Of a stretch of DNA of 64,000 nt, positions 43,225 through 52,340 are shown piece after piece (the first letter of the stretch is position 1; each line of letters begins with the position of its first letter). The DNA is from PGYR01 sp034670025 (lineage in GTDB: Bacteria > Bacteroidota > Ignavibacteria > Kapaibacteriales > UBA2268). The stretch lies in the NCBI GenBank assembly GCA_034670025.1, contig JAXMOE010000001.1:434001-498000 (forward strand), read 5' to 3'. Position numbers and translations under genes: made by a program. The notes beneath the pieces were generated by a model. That model did not search any database. It saw only the letters and a list, made by a program, of their open reading frames with translations, and was not told the origin of the DNA.

Positions 43225-44532
43225 ATGAATTTTGATCAATACACCGTAAAAGCACAAGAAGCGATAAATAAATCTGCCACAATTGCAAAAAGTAATAGAA
43301 ATCAAGCAATTGAGCCAGTTCATCTATTTTTAGCTTTTATATCTGATACTAACTCTGTGGTTTATTCTCTATTAAACGATTTTAATACTGAAATAAGTTT
43401 CATAAGTACAAACATACAAAATGAGATTAATAGATTACCAAATGTTGAAATCGATAACAACGAAAATTATATTTCAAATAATTTGAAATCAGTATTTAAT
43501 TATGCTGAATTAATTTCTAAAGATTATGGAGATAGTTATATAAGTTCTGAACTACTTTTGTTATCACTTGTAGAAAAGGATAGTAAAATAGAGTCATTAT
43601 TGTTACAATTTGGAATTGAAAAGAAACAGATAGAGATAAAAATGAAAGACATACGAGGAAATCAAAAAGCCGACAATCCTAATGCTGAGGACAAATACGA
43701 CTCTTTGAATAAATATGGTAGAAACCTGAACCAAGAAGCAGCTAAGGGTAAGATTGATCCAGTAATCGGCAGAGATAGTGAAATACGACGAGTGTTGCAA
43801 GTACTTGCCAGACGCACTAAGAATAACCCTTTATTGATAGGTGAGCCAGGGGTGGGGAAAACTGCAATAGTTGAAGGAATAAGTCAGCGAATTGTTTCGG
43901 GAGATGTTCCAGATGGGTTAAAAGAAAAAGAAATAATATCATTAGATATGGCAACTTTAGTCGCTGGAACAAGTTATAGGGGGCAGTTTGAAGAAAGATT
44001 AAAAGCAATAATTAAAGAAGTTTCCGAATCAGAAGGCCACATAATACTATTTATCGATGAAATTCATACTTTGATTGGTGCTGGTGCAACTAGTGGTAGT
44101 ATGGATGCTGCTAATATACTAAAGCCAGCACTTGCACGAGGTGAGTTACGATTAATTGGTGCTACGACGCTTGACGAATATCAGAAAAATATTGAAAAAG
44201 ATGCTGCTTTAGAAAGGAGATTTCAGCAAGTAAAAATTAACGAACCAAATATCGAAGATACTATATCAATACTAAGGGGACTCAAAGAAAAGTATGAAGT
44301 GCATCATGGTGTAAAAATTACAGATTCCGCAATAGTTGCAGCTACTGAGCTCTCGAACCGATACATAACAGAAAGATTCTTACCTGATAAAGCAATTGAT
44401 TTAATTGACGAAGCAGCAGCAAGGTTGAGAATTGATATGGATTCGATGCCCATAGAATTAGATGAGTTGGAAAGGAAAATAAAGCAATTAGAAATTGAAA
44501 AAAAAGCTTTAATCAATGAATTGAATGAGTAA
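43225..44532 (+). CDS. ClpB-like protein truncated after the first ATPase domain
   Basis: 435 residues; full ClpB has about 860. Present: Clp N domain (1-145, starting MNFDQYTVKAQEAI), first AAA+ domain with Walker A GEPGVGKT (206-213), pore-loop Tyr251 in GTSYRGQFE, Walker B FIDEIH (Asp278-Glu279) and Arg331/Arg332, plus only the first helix of the middle domain (IELDELERKIKQLEIEKKAL). Then it stops at TAA: no middle-domain wings and no second ATPase domain follow in any frame. All motor residues of the first domain are intact, so this looks like a maintained stand-alone N+NBD1 protein rather than random decay. Divergent from porX. Confidence 0.85.
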   Translation: MNFDQYTVKAQEAINKSATIAKSNRNQAIEPVHLFLAFISDTNSVVYSLLNDFNTEISFISTNIQNEINRLPNVEIDNNENYISNNLKSVFNYAELISKDYGDSYISSELLLLSLVEKDSKIESLLLQFGIEKKQIEIKMKDIRGNQKADNPNAEDKYDSLNKYGRNLNQEAAKGKIDPVIGRDSEIRRVLQVLARRTKNNPLLIGEPGVGKTAIVEGISQRIVSGDVPDGLKEKEIISLDMATLVAGTSYRGQFEERLKAIIKEVSESEGHIILFIDEIHTLIGAGATSGSMDAANILKPALARGELRLIGATTLDEYQKNIEKDAALERRFQQVKINEPNIEDTISILRGLKEKYEVHHGVKITDSAIVAATELSNRYITERFLPDKAIDLIDEAAARLRIDMDSMPIELDELERKIKQLEIEKKALINELNE

Positions 44533-44602
44533 TATATATTTTTATTCTCTTAGTATTATCGTTACATTACGTATCTGATATACCAACACCAATGAAATTA
44601 CA

Positions 44603-46477
44603 TTGAGAATTTTACTCTTATTATTGCTGTTTTCAAACTTCCTTAGTTCACAATCATTTAGTGAACCCATGGTTTTTGATGAAGAGAGTAATAGCTTTAC
44701 TCTATCTTCCGATAAATTACAGAATATTTATAATTTCAATAATCACTTACAGTTCACAGATAATAGTACATTGGGAACAATCCATTTATTACAGAATTAT
44801 TCTGGAAACGGCACTCCAACCACATCAATTCGTTCATATCAAGAAACTCAAAGTCTTAAATTTCATTACCAATATGAATTAATTGACAATTTCACATTTA
44901 TAAATAGAAATAATTGGTTCTTGTCTTCAAATACATTGAACTTTGGTCAAAACAAATTGGAGCGATTGAACTTCTTATTGGGTGGTAAATATCAAAATGA
45001 TATTAATAATTGGTTTGATATAGCTTATGGTAAAGAACGAAATACTACTATTGGATTAGAAACAATAGGGGATTATATTAGTTCACATTATAAATTTCTG
45101 AAATCGGATATTTTTGGGTTTAATTTAGTTTCTAATGGCTACTATGAGCAAGTTAAACTAAATGATGGAAGAGAAAATAATGATTTGAATATAGATTTAG
45201 TTGCAAACAAAGAAATTGAAGATAACAGTTCAGTTTCTTTTGGTGTAAATTTCTTAAATAGAGGTCGAGATAACCCAGAAATAAACCCTATAGTTACTGA
45301 TATTCTAGTAAGAAGAAGAAAGCAAAGTAGAATAAATACTAATTCGACATTATTATTTAAACTTAGTAAAAACATATCAAATTATACCAATATAGGGTTA
45401 AACAATGAGAGTATAACCAACAATTTTACTAACAACTACATCGAAATACAGGATTCAGAGTTTAAAAGGCAAATTAATATATTTGAATACGATATTCAAA
45501 ATACAGTTGGTCTAAAAACTAAGCGTTTAAATTCACTATTTTTTATAAATTTCAGAAAACTAAATGAAGATTATGAAGCTGTAAATTATTTGAATAAGTC
45601 AGAAGATAAGTATGAGACCTACAGAGTAGAACAAAATAGACAAGATAAAATTGAAACATATTTCAACATCAATTTGGATAATGGAATTACTATAAGTGAA
45701 AAAGATTCTCTTTCTCTCATTTTTAATTATAGATTGCTTAGGTATGACACTCCATCTTCTCAAAATAATGACGACAGAGATGAATTAGCACTTAATCTAA
45801 ATATAGAATATCTTACTAAACTTAATAATAATATTCGAGTAGGTGTTAATTTTGAGTCACGTAACTATCATTACGTATATTTAAAATCACAAAGAAGCTC
45901 ATCTAATAATTGGAACAGAATTCTTCGATTATCACCTACGTTCATATTAAAATATGATAGATTTTACTATAATCCCAAGTTAGGAATAAATGCTAATTAT
46001 ACAACTTATGATTTTGAAAATAGCGTAACTTCTGTAAATAGTTTTAGTTTCAGAGAAATATCATATTTCGATACTCTTCAAGTTAAATTGGCGAGTAAAA
46101 TATACCTCGAATCGAGGAGTTATTTGAAATATTCTGAAAGGGGGATATTATATTGGGATACATTCTCAGAAAAGCCACAAAGAGCAAACTTTGAGTATTA
46201 TCAAAACTTATTATTGATAAAAAGGCAAGAAAATAATAACTTAGGTATTGGAATTAGATACTTTAAAAGAAAAGATACGAGATTGGGTGAGACTTTTGGG
46301 AGTGGCAATAGTATTCTAAATAATTTTGAATCAATATCTCCACAAGTCTTGTTTGTACATAACTTCTTATCAGGCAATAGCATAAATTTCGATTTGTGGT
46401 ATGAATTTCAGACTATAAACAGCACAATAAAACAAGAGTTAATAAATATTTATCTCACATTGAACTTAAAATTATGA
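44603..46477 (+). CDS. Putative outer-membrane beta-barrel protein
   Basis: 624 residues from a TTG start that gives a signal peptide (RILLLLLLFSNFLSSQSF). The rest is a long series of alternating polar/aromatic strands ending in INIYLTLNLKL, as in large outer-membrane barrels; no family recognised. The start is odd: an ATG at 44592 gives MKLH then TGA, overlapping the TTG, and would need a one-base shift to enter this frame as MKL...RILLLL, so a frameshift near 44600 is possible. Follows the ClpB-like gene by 70 bases with no terminator seen; overlaps the next gene by ATGA. Confidence 0.65.
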   Translation: MRILLLLLLFSNFLSSQSFSEPMVFDEESNSFTLSSDKLQNIYNFNNHLQFTDNSTLGTIHLLQNYSGNGTPTTSIRSYQETQSLKFHYQYELIDNFTFINRNNWFLSSNTLNFGQNKLERLNFLLGGKYQNDINNWFDIAYGKERNTTIGLETIGDYISSHYKFLKSDIFGFNLVSNGYYEQVKLNDGRENNDLNIDLVANKEIEDNSSVSFGVNFLNRGRDNPEINPIVTDILVRRRKQSRINTNSTLLFKLSKNISNYTNIGLNNESITNNFTNNYIEIQDSEFKRQINIFEYDIQNTVGLKTKRLNSLFFINFRKLNEDYEAVNYLNKSEDKYETYRVEQNRQDKIETYFNINLDNGITISEKDSLSLIFNYRLLRYDTPSSQNNDDRDELALNLNIEYLTKLNNNIRVGVNFESRNYHYVYLKSQRSSSNNWNRILRLSPTFILKYDRFYYNPKLGINANYTTYDFENSVTSVNSFSFREISYFDTLQVKLASKIYLESRSYLKYSERGILYWDTFSEKPQRANFEYYQNLLLIKRQENNNLGIGIRYFKRKDTRLGETFGSGNSILNNFESISPQVLFVHNFLSGNSINFDLWYEFQTINSTIKQELINIYLTLNLKL

Positions 46478-46878
46478 CAAAAGACATCATACTTTCTACT
46501 GACAAACATACACTTTTAAAAGCTGAAGAGTTTTTGAGTGATTTTAGGTCCGAGTATCTTGTCGAACTAGAAGACAGGTTTATGAATTTGCTCATTGCTT
46601 ACACTGAAGCGGTTAATAACGCAATTATTCATGGGAATAAGCAAAACCCATATAAAAATGTTTATATTGAATTAGAAAAAACAACTAATAAACTTAGAGT
46701 TACAGTCAAAGATGAAGGCGAAGGGTTTGCAGAATCTAAGATCCCAGACCCAACACTATCAGAGAATCTACTGAAACAATCTGGTAGAGGAGTGTTTTTA
46801 ATAAGAAAGCTTTCAGACGAAGTCAGAATAAATTCTGAGTCGAAAGGAACTAAAATTGATATGATATTTTTTCTATAA
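46474..46878 (+). CDS. RsbW-like anti-sigma/serine kinase ATPase
   Basis: 134 residues, the normal size for RsbW/SpoIIAB-type GHKL kinases. N box EAVNNAIIHGN, G1 box VKDEGEGF and G2 region SGRGVFLIRKLSDEV are all present. These proteins bind a sigma factor or phosphorylate an STAS-domain anti-sigma antagonist on serine. No STAS protein or sigma factor is adjacent. Its start overlaps the stop of the barrel gene (ATGA), and the next gene starts 2 bases after its stop, so all three are translated together. Confidence 0.88.
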   Translation: MTKDIILSTDKHTLLKAEEFLSDFRSEYLVELEDRFMNLLIAYTEAVNNAIIHGNKQNPYKNVYIELEKTTNKLRVTVKDEGEGFAESKIPDPTLSENLLKQSGRGVFLIRKLSDEVRINSESKGTKIDMIFFL

Positions 46879-46880
46879 AT

Positions 46881-48920
46881 ATGATAAATTTACAACAAAT
46901 AAAAGATAGTTTTTCTAAGAGTCACAAGTATAATATTCTAAATATTAATGGTGGATTTCTAACTGGGAAGACACAGACTATATCTAATATATTAGAAAAT
47001 TCTGATTTATTAGAAGAATATGATTTCTACACTTATGTGAATGAATGGGATAAATTAAATTTTAGTTTTGATATTATTGAAGAAGTACTAAAGAATTCAA
47101 ATTTAGCTAATGAATTATTTGAAAGAGGTGAGTCTAAATATTTTAAAGATAGTTTCTTCGATAATCTCAACGCATTGAATATCACTAATAAAAAGTTATT
47201 CAATTACGTAACAAAGTATATGATACTTAGTGATATAGCATTAGGTGATGATAAGCTTGAGTTTGAAGTAAATTCAAAGATCAAGAATGACTTAAAGAAA
47301 TTATTAATTTTAAATTCATTTGAGATTAGTGTAGAGTCTTTGTTAGCTGATTTGTTTAATAAGTTTTATCCCCTTAAAGACGGAATGTCAAATGTTTCTG
47401 AATATTTAGTGAGTAACAATCCCAATAAACTGTTATTTGTATTTGATGATTTACAAATATTAAATCTAAAGATTAATCTTTGGTTTGACACTTTTAATAC
47501 CTATCTGACAACCAAAAAAATAACTGATTTTAAAATTTTCAATTATGAAGGAGATGGTTCTGAAATAACCATTGGAGAATTTTTTGATATTGATTTAATA
47601 ATTATTAGTAGAGACAGAAATTATACTTTTAATCACTCTGATTTTAATAATAAATTAATAGTGAAAAAAAATGAGAATCCAATTGAAATTGGATATGAAA
47701 AGTTCCCTTATAATAACATTGAATATTTGATTGAGTATTCAAAATCTGATGAACAAATACAAAAGTTAGATGTGATAGTTCAAGCTGTTACTGAAATATT
47801 GAAGTATGTTCCAGAAAACTATCAAAAGAATATAATATTTTGCTCCTTATTTGCTGAGTTCGATATTTTAAATTTTAATTTACTTGATTCCGAATTAGTA
47901 GATAAAGCTGAATTTGAACAACTGATCTCAACTATGGAGTTTGTATCAAAAGGAAAGACATATAAGTTTGTTGAAAGACATAAAACTTATATCAAAACTG
48001 TTGCTGAGGAGATATTTAATTCTTACCAAATTGACAAATTAAATGAAACCATTAGCAGAATAAGAAGCTTCGTTCAAGAAATGTCAACTTTAGAATTTGA
48101 ATTATTAAGGCACCTTGCTTATTTCACCAAGTTTGAAAGACAATATATCATTGAAAATTATTTTGATAATGATCAAAAAGTAAATGACTTGATTGATAAA
48201 TACATACATTTGTTTGATAGAAGTAATAATATATATTCCTTAAAAGAAAGTATAATTGTCCCGTTAAAGGAGTACAACTTAATTAAAGATAAGAATGAAA
48301 TAGATAATATTAATGAGTTTGTTATTAATCATCATAGCAGATACACTGCTGAAATAAGCAGAAGAAATAACTTACTGAATGAAGATGTAATAAATGTAAG
48401 TAATGAGCTAGATGATTTAAATGCAGAATTAAAAGAAATGAACTTAAACTTAGAAGTTAAGTCCAAAGAACTAATTTCAGCTCAAAATGCGACTAAATTA
48501 TTAGATGAAAAATTAAAACCTTTTATAAAAACTAATACTAACCGCAAAAAAACAATAAATTTAGCTGCTTTAGTAACTTCTGTAGCTATCATATTTAATT
48601 CGGATAGAATATCAGAATTTATATTTGATACTAAAGATAATTTTGATTTTGTAATTATTTCTGTTCTAGTATTATTACTTATATTGTACGGAAATGGCTT
48701 AATTAGGTACTTCCGGACAAAGTTGCAATCTGAGGAGTTACACTTATTAAAACAGGAATTGAAGAAAAATAATGAAGATAAGAATAAATTCAGTGAAAAG
48801 ATAGATATATTAACAGCAGATATTAGAGCTAAAAGTGCAAAAATTGAAGATTTGAAACTGCATATTGAGAGATCAAACAACCAAATACTTGAAAATAAGA
48901 AAAAACTTATAATAGACTAA
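46881..48920 (+). CDS. Unrecognised P-loop protein with coiled coil and membrane anchor
   Basis: 679 residues, no family recognised. Walker A GGFLTGKT (24-31) and a Walker B candidate LLFVFDDLQ (near residue 190) suggest a STAND/AAA-type NTPase. A helical middle region (about 290-500) follows, then a coiled coil (about 495-545), two hydrophobic helices (about 563-580 and 590-612), and a second coiled coil to the end. The membrane helices near the C-terminus imply inner-membrane anchoring with the NTPase in the cytoplasm. It is extremely AT-rich. It is the last gene of the unit with the RsbW-like kinase, which hints at stress or envelope signalling, by context only. Its stop overlaps pdxH by four bases. 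Confidence 0.75.
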   Translation: MINLQQIKDSFSKSHKYNILNINGGFLTGKTQTISNILENSDLLEEYDFYTYVNEWDKLNFSFDIIEEVLKNSNLANELFERGESKYFKDSFFDNLNALNITNKKLFNYVTKYMILSDIALGDDKLEFEVNSKIKNDLKKLLILNSFEISVESLLADLFNKFYPLKDGMSNVSEYLVSNNPNKLLFVFDDLQILNLKINLWFDTFNTYLTTKKITDFKIFNYEGDGSEITIGEFFDIDLIIISRDRNYTFNHSDFNNKLIVKKNENPIEIGYEKFPYNNIEYLIEYSKSDEQIQKLDVIVQAVTEILKYVPENYQKNIIFCSLFAEFDILNFNLLDSELVDKAEFEQLISTMEFVSKGKTYKFVERHKTYIKTVAEEIFNSYQIDKLNETISRIRSFVQEMSTLEFELLRHLAYFTKFERQYIIENYFDNDQKVNDLIDKYIHLFDRSNNIYSLKESIIVPLKEYNLIKDKNEIDNINEFVINHHSRYTAEISRRNNLLNEDVINVSNELDDLNAELKEMNLNLEVKSKELISAQNATKLLDEKLKPFIKTNTNRKKTINLAALVTSVAIIFNSDRISEFIFDTKDNFDFVIISVLVLLLILYGNGLIRYFRTKLQSEELHLLKQELKKNNEDKNKFSEKIDILTADIRAKSAKIEDLKLHIERSNNQILENKKKLIID

Positions 48921-49555
48921 GGGTTAAGCAAATGTTTAGTCCAAATATTGTTTTCATGTTCAAAAATAACTCTATCGTGTAATCGACTTTTTCTTCCTTG
49001 CCAGAATTCAAAATAGAATGGTTCAATTTGGTAACCGCCCCAATTAATAGGTCTTTTGGGTTGTTTTGGAAATTCTTTTTTTAAATCTATGATTTTTTGT
49101 TCTAATTCAGATTTAGATATGAGCTTACTGCTTTGATTTGATGCAATTGCACCAATTTGACTTTCATAGGGACGAGAGTTGAAATAATCATCAGATACTT
49201 CAGCACTTATTTTTTTAGCTTTACCATTAATTCTAATTTGCCGCTCTAATCTATCCCAAAAGAAAAGCATAGAAACATTATTATTTTCCGAAATATTTCT
49301 ACCTTTCTCGCTATTATAATTTGTGAAGAAAGTAAAGCCTTTATCGTTATAGTCTTTTAATAGAACTATTCTTGAATGGGGAATCTTATCATTTCCGCAA
49401 GTAGATAGTGCAAAGGCAGTTGGATCATAGAATTGCTTGGTTTTTAGTGCAGTATTAAACCAATTTTTGAACTGTTCAAATGGGTTTTCTGATACCTCAT
49501 TTATATCAATACTACTTTTATTATATTCTTGTCTTATTCCTGAAATATTATTCAT
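48917..49555 (-). CDS. pdxH: Pyridoxamine 5'-phosphate oxidase
   Basis: 212 residues from the ATG at 49553-49555 (MNNISGIRQEY); an upstream in-frame ATG at 49585 lies deep in the preceding gene and is less likely. FMN-binding motifs RIVLLKDY, FTNYNSEKGR, QIRINGKAKK and the C-terminal region NWGGYQIEPFYFEFWQGRKSRLHDR are typical. It oxidises PNP or PMP to pyridoxal 5'-phosphate. It overlaps the PLP-dependent desulfurase gene by 8 bases, a sensible pairing of cofactor supply and user. The end LLNP replaces the usual RLAP. Confidence 0.95.
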   Translation of the reverse strand: MNNISGIRQEYNKSSIDINEVSENPFEQFKNWFNTALKTKQFYDPTAFALSTCGNDKIPHSRIVLLKDYNDKGFTFFTNYNSEKGRNISENNNVSMLFFWDRLERQIRINGKAKKISAEVSDDYFNSRPYESQIGAIASNQSSKLISKSELEQKIIDLKKEFPKQPKRPINWGGYQIEPFYFEFWQGRKSRLHDRVIFEHENNIWTKHLLNP

Positions 49556-50966
49556 AGTTAAAATACTCCGACAACTCAAACTCATAACCCTTTGGTGTAA
49601 ATAACCCTGATTCCTCGTCTATTTCATAATCACCTTGCACTTTGCCATCAATTATATTTTTTATAGCTTCCACCAAATAGTCAACTTCTTCAAAATTATT
49701 ATATATACCAAAGCTTACTCTAATAGCTCCAGGTAAATCAATTTTTCTTTTGCATATTATGTCATGTTTCAATTTTTCTGAAACCTCTTCATCAATATCC
49801 ATCAAGATAGCAATATAAGGATGGGTACAAAAACAACCAGTTCTTACACCAATACCGTATTCATGGGCTAATATAGAACCAACATAATTATAATGCAATC
49901 CCTCAATATTAAACGTAACTACACCTAGTTTATCTTCAAGTTTGTCATAATCTGTCTTTACCAATGTCTTTATTTCAGGCATTTGGTCTATTTTTTCTAA
50001 TAAATACTTTGTAAGTTGAAGTTCATGTTCCGCAGCATAGTCCATACCATATTCATTCAATTGTTTACACGCCATTGCCATAGCTATTCCACCAATTGTA
50101 TTAGGCGAACCAGCTTCTTCTTTGTGAGGTAAACCAGACCAAACGGTTTCGTGGTGAGTAACATAAGCAGCCATTCCACCACCAACAAATTCTGGGTCAC
50201 CTATTTCACAAAAGTCTTTTGGGCATAATAAAACCCCTGAGCCATAAGGGGCATACATTTTATGAGCAGACATAACTAAGTAATCAATATGCTGAGGGTC
50301 ATCCATAGGTTTCATATCGATTTTGCGATGTGGAGCTAACTGTGCAGCATCTAAGCAGAATTTAGCACCTATAGAGTGTGCCATTTCGGCAACTTTATGG
50401 TAAGGATTAACAAAGCCAGATACATTTGAAGCACCTGTTAATGTTATCAATTTGATTCTTTTGCCATAATAATCAATTTTTTTCTGAAGATCATCTAAAT
50501 CTAAATAGCCTTCTGAATCAACTTTGATATAATCAACAAAATTTTTCCTCCTCCAAGGTAGATCATTAGAATGATGCTCCATACAAGATGATAATATTAC
50601 ATCACCTGGCTTTAGGCAAATTCTATAGCTTAATTTGTTAATGGCCTCTGTAGTGTTTTTAACAAATATTGTAACGTACTCGTCAGGGTCAGCATTAACA
50701 AATTTTGCTACTATTTCGTGAGCTTTGTCATAAGCATCTGTTGAAATGAAAGATTTTATTCCTTGTCCACGATGGATAGCAGAATAGTTATCAATTGCTT
50801 CGTTTACTTTATTCTTAACTGATAAAAAAGATGGGGTACTGGCAGCATTATCTAAAAAAACATATTCTCTTTTAGTGCCGTCCAAAAGTCGTACTTTCTT
50901 GTTTAGACCAGCAATGTTTTTTCTAATTTCTTCTATTTTTTTATTTATTTCTGTCATAATGCTCAT
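49548..50966 (-). CDS. SufS-like cysteine desulfurase / class V aminotransferase
   Basis: 472 residues. PLP-binding Lys236 in SAHKMYAPYGSG, His131 in EHHSNDLPWR, Asp206 in CLDAAQ and the catalytic-loop cysteines Cys378/Cys380 in RTGCFC match the NifS/SufS fold. The protein is longer than SufS (about 410) and has an extended C-terminus, so it belongs to a SufS-related subgroup rather than SufS proper; no other suf genes are adjacent. It may supply sulfur from cysteine for Fe-S clusters or thio-modification. Likely operon with gcvH upstream (19-base gap) and pdxH downstream. Confidence 0.85.
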   Translation of the reverse strand: MSIMTEINKKIEEIRKNIAGLNKKVRLLDGTKREYVFLDNAASTPSFLSVKNKVNEAIDNYSAIHRGQGIKSFISTDAYDKAHEIVAKFVNADPDEYVTIFVKNTTEAINKLSYRICLKPGDVILSSCMEHHSNDLPWRRKNFVDYIKVDSEGYLDLDDLQKKIDYYGKRIKLITLTGASNVSGFVNPYHKVAEMAHSIGAKFCLDAAQLAPHRKIDMKPMDDPQHIDYLVMSAHKMYAPYGSGVLLCPKDFCEIGDPEFVGGGMAAYVTHHETVWSGLPHKEEAGSPNTIGGIAMAMACKQLNEYGMDYAAEHELQLTKYLLEKIDQMPEIKTLVKTDYDKLEDKLGVVTFNIEGLHYNYVGSILAHEYGIGVRTGCFCTHPYIAILMDIDEEVSEKLKHDIICKRKIDLPGAIRVSFGIYNNFEEVDYLVEAIKNIIDGKVQGDYEIDEESGLFTPKGYEFELSEYFNYE

Positions 50967-50985
50967 AGTTTGTACCCCTAATTAA

Positions 50986-51363
50986 TTACTGACCAATAAT
51001 ATCTTTGTATTTATCTACGTCAAGCAAGTCATTAATCTCTGAACTATCCGATAATTCAATTTTCAACATCCATCCATCATCATAAGGTGAATCGTTAACA
51101 ACTTCTGGGTTGTCGTTGATTGATTCATTTATTTCAATAACTTTACCAGAAACAGGAGAGAAAAGATCAGCAACTGTCTTAACTGCTTCTATTGTTCCTA
51201 ATGTATCACCTTTGCTTACGTCTCCGTCTGCTTCTATGTCTAAATAAACCACATCACCGAGTTCACTAGCTGCGTGTTCTGTAATACCTATAGTGGCAGT
51301 ATTGCCCTCTACTTTTATCCACTCGTGATCGTCAGTATATTTTAATCCTTCTGGGAAGTTCAT
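50986..51363 (-). CDS. gcvH: Glycine cleavage system H protein
   Basis: 125 residues, full length. MNFPEGLKYTDDHEWIKVEG at the start and lipoyl-lysine Lys62 in the segment TIEAVKTVADLFSPVSG (family ESVKA-like). H protein carries the aminomethyl group between P, T and L proteins; those genes are not in the window. AGGAGA ribosome binding site. A TAnnTTTG box (TATATTTG, 51394-51401 on minus) lies 30 bases upstream, but without a good -33 partner. Confidence 0.96.
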   Translation of the reverse strand: MNFPEGLKYTDDHEWIKVEGNTATIGITEHAASELGDVVYLDIEADGDVSKGDTLGTIEAVKTVADLFSPVSGKVIEINESINDNPEVVNDSPYDDGWMLKIELSDSSEINDLLDVDKYKDIIGQ

Positions 51364-51456
51364 ATTTTCTCCTAAGTTTTATAAATGTATTTACAAATAT
51401 AATAAATTAGTCAAAATTTCTTATATTAAAGTATTAATAATTACTCAAAATGAAAT

Positions 51457-51678
51457 ATGTTATCAAAATTCTTAGAACATCCAAAAGACGTAGATGAAAC
51501 TTATTTTGAACATTTTAAAGTTGTAAGTGGTTTTGGGATTAAAATGTTGAAGTTGGCTTTCGTGTGTTTTTCTCACGCTTTGTTTCCTTGGACTTTTGAA
51601 CACAAAGCATCTGATGATATTATAGATATGGCTGATTGTATGGAGGAGAGACAAGATCTAGTTAATAGTGATAGTTAA
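51457..51678 (+). CDS. DUF6356-like small protein
   Basis: 73 residues: LEHPKDVDETYFEHF ... GIKMLKLAFVCFSHALFPWTFEHKASD. The HP-x-x-V-x-E-T-Y-x-E-H start and the central hydrophobic helix followed by HALFP-F resemble the DUF6356 family of small membrane-associated proteins; function unknown. Divergent from gcvH, and its stop overlaps that of the convergent gene by four bases (TTAA). Confidence 0.7.
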   Translation: MLSKFLEHPKDVDETYFEHFKVVSGFGIKMLKLAFVCFSHALFPWTFEHKASDDIIDMADCMEERQDLVNSDS

Positions 51679-52340
51679 TACCAAGAATATTTGTATCCTA
51701 TATCAAAGATAAAGTTATTTCCGTGAATATCTTCCATCAATTCAAAACCATAACCTAAGAAAGCAGTAACTCCATAGAAGTGCAAGTCAACTCCAAACCC
51801 ATAATAAGAGTATGTGTCATCAGTTGATTCATAATAACTATTTAAATTAGGATAATAAGTTAATATAGTTGCATTACTTATTCCTTCTGTAGCGCCAATA
51901 AAAAATGAGGGAGCGATTAATGCTTTCTTGGAACCATAAATGGGGAAACCTACTAAACCTTGTATTCCTGCATTTGCAGTTGGAATAATTCCTCCTGTAA
52001 TTCTTGTGTGAAAGTAATTAGAACTATAAGCAGCTGTGAGGTTTATTACATTTGGGAAACCTAAAGTAATACCAAAAGATGGAGTATCTTTTGTATCATC
52101 AGTATTGTCAAAAACAACCTCCTTAATATTTTCTGCAGCTATGTCTAACAGTACTCCATCGCGGTCTATTAGTACATTCTTAGATGACATAGACGTAATT
52201 GTTCCTTCTATTTCAGAACCATTTTTTAATATAATAATATCTTTAGACATTAGATTAGTAGATGCCAGTAAAAATATAAACGATATCAAAATCGTTCTAA
52301 CTATATTAAGTGAAATAATCACTTTCTCAATTCCATCCAA
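51675..52340 (-). CDS. Exported protein with a small-barrel-like N-terminus, unknown
   Basis: Up to 221 residues from an ATG that overlaps accC by 22 bases. A signal-like stretch (RTILISFIFLLASTNLMS) is followed by DIIILKNGSEIEGTITSMSSKNVLI, the LKNGxxIxGxI pattern of small beta-barrel (Sm-like) modules found in exported Bacteroidota proteins, and then a predicted membrane beta-barrel (about 75-221) ending in GYKYSWY. The gene at 58864-59361 has the same kind of opening (VEVYTKSGNKIKGELVLVDSTKL). Function unknown. Confidence 0.6.
   Translation of the reverse strand: MDGIEKVIISLNIVRTILISFIFLLASTNLMSKDIIILKNGSEIEGTITSMSSKNVLIDRDGVLLDIAAENIKEVVFDNTDDTKDTPSFGITLGFPNVINLTAAYSSNYFHTRITGGIIPTANAGIQGLVGFPIYGSKKALIAPSFFIGATEGISNATILTYYPNLNSYYESTDDTYSYYGFGVDLHFYGVTAFLGYGFELMEDIHGNNFIFDIGYKYSWY

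Noticed and set aside
44533..44602. Search for the missing ClpB middle domain and second ATPase domain in other frames after 44532
   Set aside because: No ClpB-like motif found before the next gene, so this is a true truncation rather than a frameshift.
48482..48880. Minus-strand 132-codon frame under the P-loop protein C-terminus
   Set aside because: Antisense to a coiled-coil region; such Glu/Lys-rich sequence gives long antisense frames by chance.
49556..49585. Longer pdxH start at 49585
   Set aside because: It lies inside the desulfurase gene; the ATG at 49553-49555 gives a normal N-terminus and an 8-base overlap.
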